From assembly GCA_026260175.1 (NCBI GenBank), contig JAKCWW010003985.1, positions 1-31,190 on the forward strand: a DNA stretch of 31,190 nt, given 5' to 3'. Shown here one piece after another: positions 9,888 to 19,374 of the stretch (positions within the stretch are counted from its first letter, which is position 1; every line of letters starts with the position of its first letter). The stretch is from Reticulitermes lucifugus (taxonomy: Eukaryota; Arthropoda; Insecta; Blattodea; Rhinotermitidae). Position numbers and translations under genes: made by a program. A model generated the notes under the pieces. That model saw only the letters and a list, made by a program, of their open reading frames with translations. It ran no database searches and was not told the DNA's origin.

Positions 9888-9933
9888 TTTCCTCCAGATG
9901 GAGACACAATTAGTCTCCGAAACGTCGTATACG
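9888..9933 (+). ncRNA. Hammerhead-like motif, isolated, with strong stem II
   Basis: CTCCAGA (two changes from CTGAAGA), T, stem II GGAGAC/GTCTCC with an eight-base loop, GAAA, C and the canonical GTC triplet. Six paired bases in stem II survive although the first box has mutated. No opposite arm was found, so this may be the remaining half of a foldback. Confidence 0.45.
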
Positions 9934-10750
9934 TTATTAAACAGACAATGATAAGTATTCAATAAAAATACATCTATAAGGATATTATTGCTATAAAGCT
10001 GAAGAAAAATAAGTCTAAAAATATTAGGAATGTTACTAAAATTTACAAACGTCTAACCCTATACAATCCTAAAACGCATCCCATCTAAGACTGAATTTAA
10101 TATTCATTCCCTTGACATCGATACCGTTCCCATACATCACTCCAATTCACAAGAAAATTACAACAGCAGCTGCTGTAAGTTCAGGGCACATCAGATGCTT
10201 TAAGAATCCGAAGTAGTCCCCCCCCCCCATGACAAAGACACATAGGAATATGTTGCCGGTTTAATTCACAAAGGAATTCTATCTGCTCAGCTGTAGCATT
10301 CGTTGTTTAAAGTAATGCAGTGTAAAAAGCCATACAGAAATATACAAACATCGTCAGCACAATAAAAAGGCAATAAAAACTGCACGTTATTCAGTGACGA
10401 ATACATGCTAGTCTTATTAAAATCGAAAATTAGTTACATTAATTAAAATTTGTTTGAACAAAACATAAAAACATTTCCTATTCAGACAGTCGTAAAAAAA
10501 AAGGACTGCTCTGTCACCATTCGCTTTAAACTTCGCTTCAGAATAATATGGCATCAGTGTAATCATAGCGACTGAAGAGGGACTGGAATTGATTACAACA
10601 CATTGGCTACTATTTTATAAGAATGACAAGAACTCATTACGAGGATACAAAACGACAATAAAGAACACTATACAAACTCGCATACAGGAATAAACATTGG
10701 AGCATCCCAATCTTGTATAAATTTCTGGCCTTCACGGCGACTGTTGCTTG
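9934..10750. other. Stretch with no supported gene; 11-C homopolymer
   Basis: A run of 11 C lies at 10218-10228. AT-rich sequence with no open frame of note and no recognised repeat. Confidence 0.45.
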
Positions 10751-10785
10751 TCTTTTGGGTATCTGCACCGTGTAGTAATTGAGCG

Positions 10786-10830
10786 TTCCAGTATTTCGGG
10801 GAAATGTAATGCCTCAGTGTTGAGGGTGAC
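10786..10830 (-). ncRNA. Degenerate hammerhead-like motif, left arm of the 10.8 kb element
   Basis: Minus strand keeps GAGGCATTACATTTCCCC followed by GAAA and TAC, matching the GGAGGCA..CTCC-GAAA layout of the 30.06 kb copy. The CUGANGA box is eroded. Confidence 0.3.
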
Positions 10831-11044
10831 TGATTAAAGTTCATGTGGATGCTGAAGTACGTTGGGAAGAAAGTAATGTGTCAGTTACATGGGAACGTTG
10901 GAGGAAATCTGGCCAATCGGAGCAGTAGGAGGAACAAAAGTATAGTGATTGCTCTGATTGGCCAGATTTCCTCCAACGTTCCCATATAATCGACACATTA
11001 CTTTCTTCCCAACCTATTTAAGCATCCACGTGAAGCAGAATCCG

Positions 11045-11087
11045 TCACCCAGAAGATGGAAGCAGTACGTTCCTCCAAAACGATGGA
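11045..11087 (+). ncRNA. Degenerate hammerhead-like motif, right arm of the 10.8 kb element
   Basis: CACC, CAGAAGA (one base off CTGAAGA), T, GGAAGCAGTACGTTCCTCC, AAAA in place of GAAA, CGATGG. Spacing is that of the family but the GAAA change should inactivate it. Confidence 0.35.
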
Positions 11088-11129
11088 AAACCCATCTACA
11101 CAAAAGAAGGCCATCAGCTGATCCCGTTG

Positions 11130-11925
11130 CGGTATTTTGTACTTAACAGAAGTGGTATGTTACTGTCCAGCACAACAATTATTAACATTCCTGTAATAAT
11201 CCTACCTTATGTTACAATAACATAACAAAGTAACAACACCAATTCTAGACTTTTCACAATTGTATATCACACTTAGCATTGCTCGGCTTCAGAACTTTTC
11301 GTCTGTTGTCTAATATTCCAAATAGAAACTTTCCGGAAAATGGAGTTGTTTCCGTCCTTCAGTAAAAGAAATGCAGATAGATAGAGTTTCTGTAACGTTA
11401 TTGTGAGTTCGAAGTATCCTGGACAAATTCGAGAAACTCAGTAACCTTAAGCATTAAAAGTCTAGACTTAAAATGGCGATCTACAGCCTTTTGTACCTAT
11501 GTTATACTCCTATTGCAAATATTTCTTTGTATTTGGTTTGTTTGTTAGTTTATAAAAGGTGCTGCTCTACAAATAAATTCAATGAAACTAATTACATGCT
11601 CATATCTCATCAAATAATAAAGGATATATATAGTTATAATGTAAGCCAATAAACGGTTTGAAAATATGGCAACGTGTAAGAATTTGAGAAAGACAAAAAC
11701 AATTCGAAAGATTATTCACGATTAATACACAGAAGTTCCGAAAATGCGTCATGCTCTTCAGTTAAAAATCCTTTAAAAGTGCATCATCAAAAAAAACTCC
11801 GTACGGTAATGTATAAAGAACACAAGTTCCGTCCTCTGTGACCGTCCATGTGCCGGGTCAGACAGATGAAACCCGAAGATATGACACGTGCTGCCGGTGA
11901 GTGTCTATCAAACACCTCGGACAGA
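11130..11925. other. Stretch with no supported gene
   Basis: AT-rich DNA with stops in all frames and no recognised repeat. Confidence 0.45.
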
Positions 11926-11929
11926 TGTG

Positions 11930-12092
11930 ATAGATGGATACGGAGCGATGGCAGAATGACGAGTAGCCGGGTGAAACAGAAGAAAAATCAAAGAAACCCC
12001 TGCTCGGAAGCTACTTCGTCCAGTACGAATTTCACGTAAAGTCACCTCGGATTGAAACCGGGTCTCCGCTATCAAAAGTGAGCGTCTAACCT
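11930..12092 (-). mobile_element. tRNA-derived SINE, degraded
   Basis: Minus strand: an A-box-like GGTTAGACGCTCAC, then CGGAGACCCGGTTTCAATCC (B box GGTTTCAATCC), then a body with CTGGACGAAGTAGCTTCC and AGGGGTTTCTTTGATTTTTC. The body resembles the GGGGTTTTCTCCGAGT stretch of the 12.6 kb copy, a motif I associate with V-domain-like SINE bodies. Assignment is by motif order only. Confidence 0.5.
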
Positions 12093-12227
12093 TTTTCTTT
12101 TCCTCTGACAGTGTCTTTATGAACAAAGTGCTGAATAATATCCGGAATTAAGACAGAGGAAGTAACAGGAGTACCATAACCGCTTCATGATTCGAACACT
12201 GAGCTTATATAAACAAGCAGGACTTTT

Positions 12228-12350
12228 TGACGTCTTCGTTCTTCTGGGATGTTAAGGCGGCGTAGGATGGCAGTTCCTAACCTACACCGTCTTAAGATCC
12301 TAAAAGACCGAACGGTCTCATTACACCGAGGCGGAAGCCTGAAATCTCGC
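12228..12350 (+). mobile_element. Short foldback element, related to the CCTGAAATCAAGG family
   Basis: CTTCTGGGATGTTAAGGCGGC and TAGGATGGCAG at the left mirror CTACACCGTCTTAAGATCC at the right. The tail CGAGGCGGAAGCCTGAAATC matches the family tail, but the end reads AAATCTCGCA instead of AAATCAAGG. The 30.0 kb copy has the same AAATCTCGCA ending, suggesting a second subfamily. The hammerhead-like interior is missing. No flanking duplication was found. Confidence 0.6.
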
Positions 12351-12597
12351 AAAGTAGGGCTCTTTGCTTAGAAATATTCAATGCTACATTATAAAACACA
12401 CAGACATCCTCCTTCATTGCGATGTGTAAAGTTCAGAACATCACGCATTATGTATGTGACGTTTTTAGCTGCAATCGAAACTAAACCACATTTCAAGGTT
12501 TTTCAAATCTGTTATTTAATGACGCCGTCAACTCTCAAGATTGTACAGTCTGTGGTAGATGAATGAGTAAATGAGTACGCCTATGTATCATTGGTTG

Positions 12598-12752
12598 AAA
12601 GATACTGACAGGGAAAACCCGCATTACTCGGAGAAAACCCCATGCCAGTGCCACTTTGCCCACCATAAATCCCACATGTACTGGCCTAGGATCGAACCCG
12701 AGCCTTCGCGGTGAAAGGCAGGCGACTAACCGCCTCAGTCATGACACGGCCG
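12598..12752 (-). mobile_element. tRNA-derived SINE with V-domain-like body
   Basis: Minus strand: head GACTGAGGCGGTTAGTCGCC (A-box region), B box GGGTTCGATCC, then GTGGGATTTATGGTGGGC and GGGGTTTTCTCCGAGTAATG followed by CGGGTTTTCCCTGTC. The head closely resembles the right head of the 8.94-9.19 kb element. The B box is intact enough that residual Pol III recognition is conceivable, but no evidence of expression is available. Confidence 0.65.
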
Positions 12753-12759
12753 GTTTCAA

Positions 12760-13120
12760 CTAAACGTAATGTTATTCAAAACTATTTAAGCAGTTTCAAG
12801 TATGAAGTTGGGACCATTCCCCGTTCATNGGGGGGGGATGCGTCAGAATAAGTACGCGGGCCACAAGTTTCATTTCAATAGCGTATCGCGTAGCTGGCCA
12901 ATGTTTACTGCTCCAGACCTAAACAGATCAAATCCCTGGACCGCTAAATGTAATGTAGAAGTGCAATTCTTCTTGTCGCAGACATTCCTCACTCCAAAAC
13001 GCCTGCATTTAAACGCCGTCCACAATGTGCTCCCGTTCGAGTCCGCTGCCAGTCGACGCTAATTTCACTTTGCCTTCTTACCTCACGCTTCATACCACAG
13101 ACATGGGCGCCAATTTAGTT
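12760..13120. other. Stretch with no supported gene; single N beside a G run
   Basis: An N at 12829 is followed by 8 G, probably a consensus-calling problem in a homopolymer. The 86-codon frame across it (12802-13062) runs through the N and is not supported. Confidence 0.45.
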
Positions 13121-13134
13121 ACTTATGACTGATG

Positions 13135-13285
13135 GAATAGATTGTTGTGTGTTGTCAGGTAGAGGTCTCTGCGACGGGCCGATCCCTTGTCCAGAGGAGT
13201 CCTACCGAGTATGGTGTGTCTACCTGTGTGTGATCTCGAAACCTCAACAATGAGACGGCCTAGGACCGAGCAGGGTTGTTGTGCC
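13135..13285 (+). mobile_element. SINE-like retroposon with A-rich tail, copy 1
   Basis: TGTGATCTCGAAACCTC, AACAATGAGACGGCCTAGG.., GTTGTTGTGCCAG and an A-rich tail (AAGAAAGAAAAAG) match, with substitutions, the sequence at 14450-14520 that ends in 10 A. The shared 3' end with A tails indicates a retroposed family. The promoter end was not identified. Confidence 0.5.
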
Positions 13286-13289
13286 AGAA

Positions 13290-14430
13290 GAAAGAAAAAG
13301 ATGGAATAGATGAGAGGTCGAAGTGCACAGTCAGTGGCGTAGATAAAACACCGCACACCCTGTGGCGCGGGAACGCTGGAACCACGAAATACTAAAATTT
13401 TTTATGTTTTCTTTCGTGCTGGATTTCATTCTTCTGATAGAAAGCAGTATTCTGGGTCCCAGTTTTGAGACCTGGAAGTAGCTTCGCTAATAATTATAGG
13501 GGAAGCCCGATTATCAAGTCGCGGGGGACCTCCCGACCGTTCTCCTACGCCACAATGTGCACATCTTTGCTCAAACAATGGAGGCATGGAATCCTTCGTC
13601 AAGGTCTTAACGGTTATGCCCTGCGGCGAACACACAGATAGGTGTTATTGAAAGGCTGACACTTAATGAATCTACAAGAATTGCTTAATGGAATTAATAA
13701 AGTTACTGAAGTGCAGAGTCTAACACATTGTGATAGCTGTTTACAGCACTGTTGCAGCAGATGTATATTCATATAGCAAGTGTCTTATCCCCGAGTAAAC
13801 AGCAAAATTTTTGTATGAATGCACTCTTTGACGTACGTACGATGTGTGATTTTGTCCGGCCTCTGTAACGATCCTGAAATGACTGTACTCGGCAAAGAAA
13901 GATAAATGTCCTCAGTACTTGACACACAGCGAATGACCGAATAAACTAGCCTCTTCTGTCATATCATTACATCGCATTCTAGAAGTGACATATCTGCCAT
14001 GTGCTGTCGACTCCAGTTATTGGTCAGGCAATGAAAGAGGTCTTTCCACCGTCGGCTGACCAGTCTTTCTTACAAGACATTCTATAATCCTAATTAGTTA
14101 TATGTAATTAAAATACCTCCGGAAATAAAACGCCCTCAGCGAGAGGCGTTGAAAACATCACGTGTGGTTTTGGGCCTTAAGGTCAGTAGCCCAAACTGCT
14201 ATAAATTTATAACCCATAAAAACTGTCAAAACCGAATTTCGGATTAGTCCAAGCGTAACACCCGGGATAGCCTCGTTTCCCCGAAAGAACAAAATGTCAC
14301 AACAGAAACAAATGAAGCTTCAGAAGTTATGGGGGTCTTTCCTGTTTAACGTGAAGACCGAGTTGTACTGAAAAAAACACCTGCGAAAGTCCGTCTACAA
14401 TTTAGTGACCCTACAATGGGCTTCATTTTG
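13290..14430. other. Stretch with no supported gene
   Basis: The frame at 13426-13635 (-) lacks any recognisable domain. Nothing repeated elsewhere in the window was seen. Confidence 0.4.
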
Positions 14431-14431
14431 A

Positions 14432-14521
14432 CCACGCAATCTCCTTTTAAGTGTGATCTTGAAGCCTCGATAACGAGGAGGCCCTGGCCCACTAAGGGCT
14501 ATTGCGCCACGGAAAAAAAAA
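14432..14521 (+). mobile_element. SINE-like retroposon with poly-A tail, copy 2
   Basis: GTGTGATCTTGAAGCCTC, GATAACGAGGAGGCCCTGG, CCCACTAAGGGCTATTGCGC then CACGG and ten A. It is the same 3' end as the 13.2 kb copy. The poly-A gives the orientation. Confidence 0.55.
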
Positions 14522-16250
14522 ATCTCCTTTTATAAGGTCAACTCAGGAAAGCAAAAATACAGGACTGTGCATGCAGCATGAATAAAATTTTCCTTGTTAA
14601 CACATCCATCTCGGAAGGCTGACCTCTGACACTACTCAGCAATCAAACCGATCAATAAACTTCCGATGGCCCTTCGGAACTGCAGCAAGTGCCTATGTCG
14701 CCCTGATTTTCGTTGTGACCTGAGTGTGTGTGAATCACTTGCCTGCAGTTCCATTTCCATTATCACATAAATTGTTGAGTCAGTTTATCGACATTTAGTC
14801 TCTTAAAGGCTTAACCGCTTCCCTGACACTGCAATATGAGATCGTGAATCAACGTCCTATACTCTCATTTCCAATGTCACATACATTTCGTGCCAATACA
14901 TTTACAATTAGTCCTTAACAGCTACACTTCCAAGGACTTTCTAGTACGAAATATGAAAAATAATGTTCTCACAACCCACGTGACCCTGAATTTGAGAGGT
15001 CTGCTGTGTTTTGGAACCACTACTCTATCACTTATAATGCCATATATTTATCTAGAGTAGACAAGACATAACATTTCATTACATCCCATGATGTACTCAT
15101 ACACTTGATTAGCACACTTTGTGGTATTTCGTTTGACTGCAGTCATATAACAATTGCACCTAGCCACTGTTCAGACATTATTTTTTAAAAGCTTTATTGA
15201 CATAACCAATTTACATCAATGGAAAATACTAGCATTAGTCAACTGTTGTGCCTTTAACCAACTGCCATTATCGCCTTAGGAGCAGGAACTTAGCCCTGGC
15301 CGCCATGTAGAAGATACTCAGGATCGTATTGTAGTGAAAAAACCTTGTACACAGAAAAAACACTACCTTACAAGGAGGCTCTATTTAAAGCAATATGTGC
15401 TTTGGTCTCTTGTGTTTATATTTTTTATACATTGTGGTTAAGTCGTGCAGAGTGTACTGTCAAATGGTCCGAATGAGAGGATTGGCATGATTAGGGCAGG
15501 TAGAGTAAAATCTGGTCGCTAGGTGGAGAATGTACGTTTGAATACAGTCGATGCAGGATAAGTAGTGAAGACATTATTTTAAAACTCAGGGGATGAAGGG
15601 AGGATATGTCTGCCACACTGTAACGCTATTTCACGAATAGCATAAGCAGTACCAGTCCTGCTATTTAGGACCATCGCGAACCATGGCTTCTCCACCAGGC
15701 TGCTCTGCTATTGATTTTTGTGTGAGCCCCAACCAGGCCCTGTGGGGGGGTTGTGGGGTGGAAGGGTGTTACATAGAGAGCAGAGAGGGTGCGACAGAGA
15801 CAGCAAGCCTGTATAGTTGGATCTATATAGCCCTGTTAGAGCTAGGAATCTGCCAACCTGCTGCATCCTGCCAAAACTGCCAACCTGCTGGTAATATTGC
15901 CACCATCAAAATGGAATTTTGAATTCTGTCAAGTTACGACTTTACTTACAGATTTCAACGTACTATATGCATATTTATTTACTGGTACATTCTCCCAGCT
16001 TTGTAATTTGCTGACTGCATTCTTATCGCCAGTGTGATTGCGATGTTTCATTGTTACTGGCAGTGTCCGACATTATGAATCCCATTGTCAAGAAATGTCA
16101 TATCAACCAAGTGACTTGTATTCTATGCGTTTGAGCTGCTCCCAACCTCACTACTTGTTCGAGACACACTAATTTACAGGACACACGGACACCCTGACGT
16201 CGCAGCTTAGGCCCATATACTAAAGCGTGCAAGCACGAGCCACTCTGCAC
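14522..16250. other. Stretch with no supported gene
   Basis: The longest frame (15683-15922, +, 79 codons) starts in GC-rich sequence but shows no domain. A small direct repeat CTGCCAACCTGCTG occurs twice near 15850-15890. No repeat family is recognised. Confidence 0.4.
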
Positions 16251-17300
16251 ATCACTTGTGCCCTGCAGTTTGCATATTGACAACTACTCTGTATGTGTCC
16301 TGGTGTGTGCATTCTCACACTCTGTACACCAAATTCTGTCGTATTGTGTACAAGATGCTAGCCACCCTTCTGGTATCCTGGTATCTTAATTCCCCCGCTC
16401 TTCATAATTTCAGTTTTTGTGCCGCTGTGTGCATACTGCCCATCTGCTTGTAACCTGGCATCTGCCTTCTCCCTCTCAGCATACCAGCTTTCTGTGCCGC
16501 TGTGTGCATACTGCCAATCTGCTTGTAACCTGGCATCTGCCTTCTCCCACTCAGCATACCAGCTTTTTGTGCCGCTGTGTGCATACTGCCAATCTGCTTG
16601 TAACCTGGCATCTGCCTTCTCCCACTCAGCATACCAGCTTTTTGTGCCGCTGTGTGCATACTGCCCATCTGCTTGTAACCTGGCATCTGCCTTCTCCCAC
16701 TCAGCATACCAGCTTTTTGTCCTGCTGTGTGTATACTGCCACTCCGCGGGTATCCTGATGCCTGCATTCTTTCACTCCACACATCAACTTCCGTCCTATG
16801 CGCACTGCTGTCCTCCAATTTGTTTACATTCTCCTAACCATTCTGCATCCCGCCTGTACGAAAAGGCACTCTCGCACATCGCCGCCTTGTGGCTGTCTGA
16901 ATACCCCCGTCATCTCTGCGCTTCTGTACTCTCCCAATCAAAAGCTGTATCTCATTTCAAACTTGGTCTGCATACTCCCGCCTCTATGTACCTCACGTCT
17001 TGTGTTATATACTCATATATACAGGTCTAAGTCACGTTGTGTTCACGTACATCCTACTTTCTGTGCCTCACAGCTTCATCATATGGGCCTACAAACTCAC
17101 AGACTATCTGTAACCTACATCACATCATGTATCTCCTCTATAATCTTAGCCAGTACACTGCTGTTGCCATGTTTAACGTGAAGAAGCTTGCCACTTTTGA
17201 ACACTGTATGGAGGTGCCTGCATCACTTGCTATTGGCCTATATGTTGCCTGCCAAGCCGACATGCTTAATTACTGCTAGCCGGCCTGCAGGCTGGGCAAT
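16250..17300. repeat. Field of decayed cytosine/thymine-rich repeats around the 75-bp minisatellite
   Basis: Flanking both sides of the clean array are diverged relatives of the unit: GTGTGCAT, ATACTGCC, CATCTGCCTTCTCCC-like words recur with variable spacing (for example TCTGCGCTTCTGTACTCTCC near 16914-16933 and CATACTCCCGCC near 16971-16982). The clean array therefore appears to be a recent homogenised core inside an older tandem field. Open frames through it (up to 203 codons) follow from repeat composition. Confidence 0.45.
16421..16795. repeat. 75-bp minisatellite, four near-identical units plus one diverged
   Basis: Units start at 16421, 16496, 16571, 16646 and 16721 (GCCGCTGTGTGCATACTGCC in the first four, CCTGCTGTGTGTATACTGCC in the fifth), so the period is exactly 75. 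The first four differ only by a few substitutions and the fifth is clearly diverged. Because 75 is a multiple of three and the unit has no stop in several phases, long frames stay open on both strands: a cysteine-rich reading (CAYCQSACNLASAFSHSAYQ) on plus and HTAAQKAGMLSGRRQMPGYK on minus. No signal peptide or neighbouring exon supports translation. Confidence 0.85.
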
Positions 17301-17535
17301 AGCTGACCTTCGTCTCGCCACTCTGTACACAAATTTCATCGTTAAAGAGGCAACCTGCTATCTGAACGATACTGACACTCGTTATTGTTTATAGCTTAAG
17401 CCCTAAAATGGATAGCGTCACCGACGTCAGAATAAATCGATATATTTAATCTAGCATGTTTTAGGATCGAAAGTAATAAAACAAATCATACATAATCTGA
17501 AGTGAGTGCAGATCTGAGTTATCAACGGTGGTGCA
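17301..17535. other. Spacer, nothing recognised
   Basis: Short unique-looking sequence to the left of the 17.5 kb foldback. No gene or repeat seen. Confidence 0.4.
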
Positions 17536-17585
17536 TATGCAGTGGGCTCTTGAATAGTGATGACGTGTAGTTAGGTACGTTATGT

Positions 17586-17625
17586 ACCAACATTTCGGAG
17601 AAACCTGCTGCCTCCAGCTACACGG
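17586..17625 (-). ncRNA. Degenerate hammerhead-like motif, left arm
   Basis: Minus strand: TGTAGCT in place of CTGAAGA, then GGAGGCAGCAGGTTTCTCC (stem II GGAG/CTCC), GAAA, TGTT. Stem II and GAAA survive; the first box does not. Confidence 0.35.
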
Positions 17626-17641
17626 CGAAGAGCCCTCATCT

Positions 17642-17683
17642 ATCCTGAAGATGGAGGCAGCCGGTTCCTTCGAAACTTTGCTA
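17642..17683 (+). ncRNA. Hammerhead-like motif, right arm
   Basis: CTGAAGA (exact CUGANGA match), T, GGAGGCAGCCGGTTCCTTC with imperfect stem II, GAAA, then CTTTG. The stem III palindrome is lost (ACTTT for AACGTT). Confidence 0.45.
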
Positions 17684-17730
17684 TCTACATACCAAACTAC
17701 ACAGTGTCATGCCTCAGAAGTCTGTACTAT

Positions 17731-18640
17731 TTTTAAATGGCTGAATTTAGTTAAAAATGCAAGAATGATATATGGGACAGAAACTTCATCCCACATTCTC
17801 GAGTCACACAGCTTGAAGACCATCACCAAATATTTGTCTTCTAATTTGTTAAACAGAACATGTAATTCTGATCCTTTGATTCGTTTGTTTGTTCCTATCC
17901 TTCTTTCTTCTTCTGTTTCATTCCTTTTCTATTTGTCCTTCATTATTTCCATTTATAATTCTTTATTTCTGACTGCCTACGTTCATTTATTACTTACGTA
18001 TTCATTAACTTCATTATCTTTCTGTCTTTTCTTTATTTTCATTGTTTTGTACAAGTGGTATTTAGATCGCCTCCGCGGCACTCGCATGTAGGCCAAGTTT
18101 GTTCGCATTGTTTCACAGCTGTACCACATGGAACACCATTACGTTCATACACAACTATTCTCAACCCCACACTTCTGTTTCCGTAGCAAGTATCACGTTC
18201 CAGCGGTTTTAGCATTGTTCCTGCTACTGCTGCTGCTACGGCTGTTATTTCTCACCAACTGCACAACCATCCGACTAATTACGAATTAAAATGCAGCATC
18301 TTCTTACATCTTAAAAGCGCGCTTACTATGGCATATACTGGGAAAACAGGATAACCAACTATTGGCTTCTACATCAGTCAGAATGCATTCTGGTCAGTGT
18401 TCATCACTCCTATGACTACCGCTCATGAACGAACCAGACGCCCTTGATTATAAAGAGCAGACGTCTATGGCTTTTAAAACAATTGTTCTTTGTCCAAGCT
18501 TTGTACAGCACCAAGTATTGAACCAGTCTATTCTGGGAGACAGATATTACAGGAGAGCCCTAACAGAGGTGTTCAAGCAAGAGAAGAATGTGGTGATGAT
18601 CCTGTTTTGGGATGGTGGTGTCGTATGGAATAGGACTGTG
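17731..18640. other. Stretch with no supported gene; T-rich tract
   Basis: From about 17875 to 18050 the plus strand is strongly T/C-rich, so the 169-codon frame at 17582-18091 reads as an artificial hydrophobic tail after a foldback element. I see no exon structure or domain. Confidence 0.45.
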
Positions 18641-18641
18641 T

Positions 18642-18684
18642 CGCCAACGTTTCGGAGGAAATTGCTACCTCCATTTTCAGGGTA
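18642..18684 (-). ncRNA. Hammerhead-like motif, nearly complete
   Basis: Minus strand: ACC, CTGAAAA (last G of the box changed to A), T, stem II GGAGG/CCTCC around a nine-base loop, GAAA, C, GTT triplet, GGC. Stem III palindrome AACGTT is intact and stem I begins GG/CC. One core substitution separates it from the consensus. The partner arm was not identified. Confidence 0.45.
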
Positions 18685-18689
18685 GAAAG

Positions 18690-19155
18690 GTAACCCGAGA
18701 GGGATATGTTACGTAATGTGGGGAGGGATGAGAAGGGCCGAGGCTATGTGCGACTCAATGAACTGGTGGTCCTTGAAAAGGCTTGCGTACAGCCTCTCCG
18801 TCCATTTGTCTCCCCCCCCCCAACATATCACTTACCGTCATCCCGTTCGACTTCTTCTACTGTGAAGATGGGGAACGCAGGTAGTCCAAAATGGGGGCAA
18901 CACAGCCCCGTTCCAAAAGGCGCCATCGCAAAAAATAGGATCAACATGGCCACTGAATCGCCCTGATGCCTTAAACCACATAGAAAATGCCTCCAAATGA
19001 TTAGATCAAGGAATGTATTAAATCCGAATCTGATTAAATTAAATTTAGCAAAAAAAAAAAAAAACTTAAAGTTCATGTTTTTTCTGTGCCAAAATAGGCT
19101 TACTGCAACATGAAGGTTTACAGAGGACGTGAATATAAGCTCCACGCAATTGTAC
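18690..19155. other. Stretch with no supported gene; 10-C run
   Basis: Homopolymers C10 at 18812-18821 and A14 near 19051-19064. The 165-codon minus frame (18828-19325) is a composite running into a SINE and has no domain. Confidence 0.45.
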
Positions 19156-19158
19156 ACG

Positions 19159-19372
19159 TCAGTACATACGAAGGTGGGCTTCATGCTCCGGCCGTCGTAT
19201 CTCCAGTAAAACAGCCCTAGGTACTGTTGGACAGGAGGCAGGGTGGACACTAGGGCCAGTCTGGACGTCACAAGAAAGAAACAAATTCTTGACCCTGGGC
19301 AGTAATGCAACCAGCAGCCACTCATCTGACTGAGGTACCTCTGTTCGACGCTGCTGTTTACCTGTTATTAAC
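19159..19372 (-). mobile_element. SINE family A copy
   Basis: Minus strand reads LLPRVKNLFLSCDVQTGPSV then HPASCPTVPRAVLLEIRRPE, the family body seen at 6.45 and 25.1 kb. The B-box end, expected near 19320-19370, is poorly conserved. A residual open frame results from the SINE. Confidence 0.55.
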
Positions 19373-19374
19373 CA

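Larger units (their letters stand above)
10755..11120. mobile_element. Long foldback element, arms of about 170 nt
   Basis: Inner arms 10841-10926 and 10946-11034 are highly similar reverse complements (for example TTGGGAAGAAAGTAATGTGT, and GGAACGTTGGAGGAAATCTG with GGCCAATC). The pairing continues outward through GGGTGAC/GTCACCC into hammerhead-like cores on both sides. The left flank GTCTTTTGGGTATCTGCACC corresponds to GTCTTCTGGGGTATTACGCG of the 30.6 kb element, tying it to that superfamily. An RNA across it would form a long hairpin. No target-site duplication could be matched. Confidence 0.7.
17540..17730. mobile_element. Foldback element with two hammerhead-like arms
   Basis: GGGCTCTTGAATAGTGATGA.. 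on the left mirrors ..TGTCATGCCTCAGAAGTC on the right. Inside, ACCAACATTTCGGAGAAACC (minus core) faces CTGAAGATGGAGGCAGCC.. (plus core). Its translation is the common junk reading 'LKMEAAGSFETL..YQTT'. It belongs to the same superfamily as the 25.3 and 30.06 kb units. Confidence 0.65.

Noticed and set aside
12650..12752. Functional tRNA gene
   Set aside because: A- and B-box-like words are present, but the cloverleaf stems cannot be completed and the sequence continues into a SINE body.
16421..16795. CRISPR-like array
   Set aside because: Units are contiguous 75-bp tandem copies without distinct spacers, in a eukaryotic context.
16419..17030. 203-codon cysteine-rich frame (longest in the window)
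   Set aside because: It runs through the 75-bp minisatellite, and comparable frames are open in another plus phase and on the minus strand, so openness follows from the repeat. No signal peptide, domain or exon neighbours.
17582..18091. 169-codon plus-strand frame
   Set aside because: Its first part is a foldback element and its second part is a T/C-rich tract giving artificial hydrophobic residues.
18828..19325. 165-codon minus-strand frame
   Set aside because: Composite of a SINE family A body and flanking simple sequence including A14; no domain.
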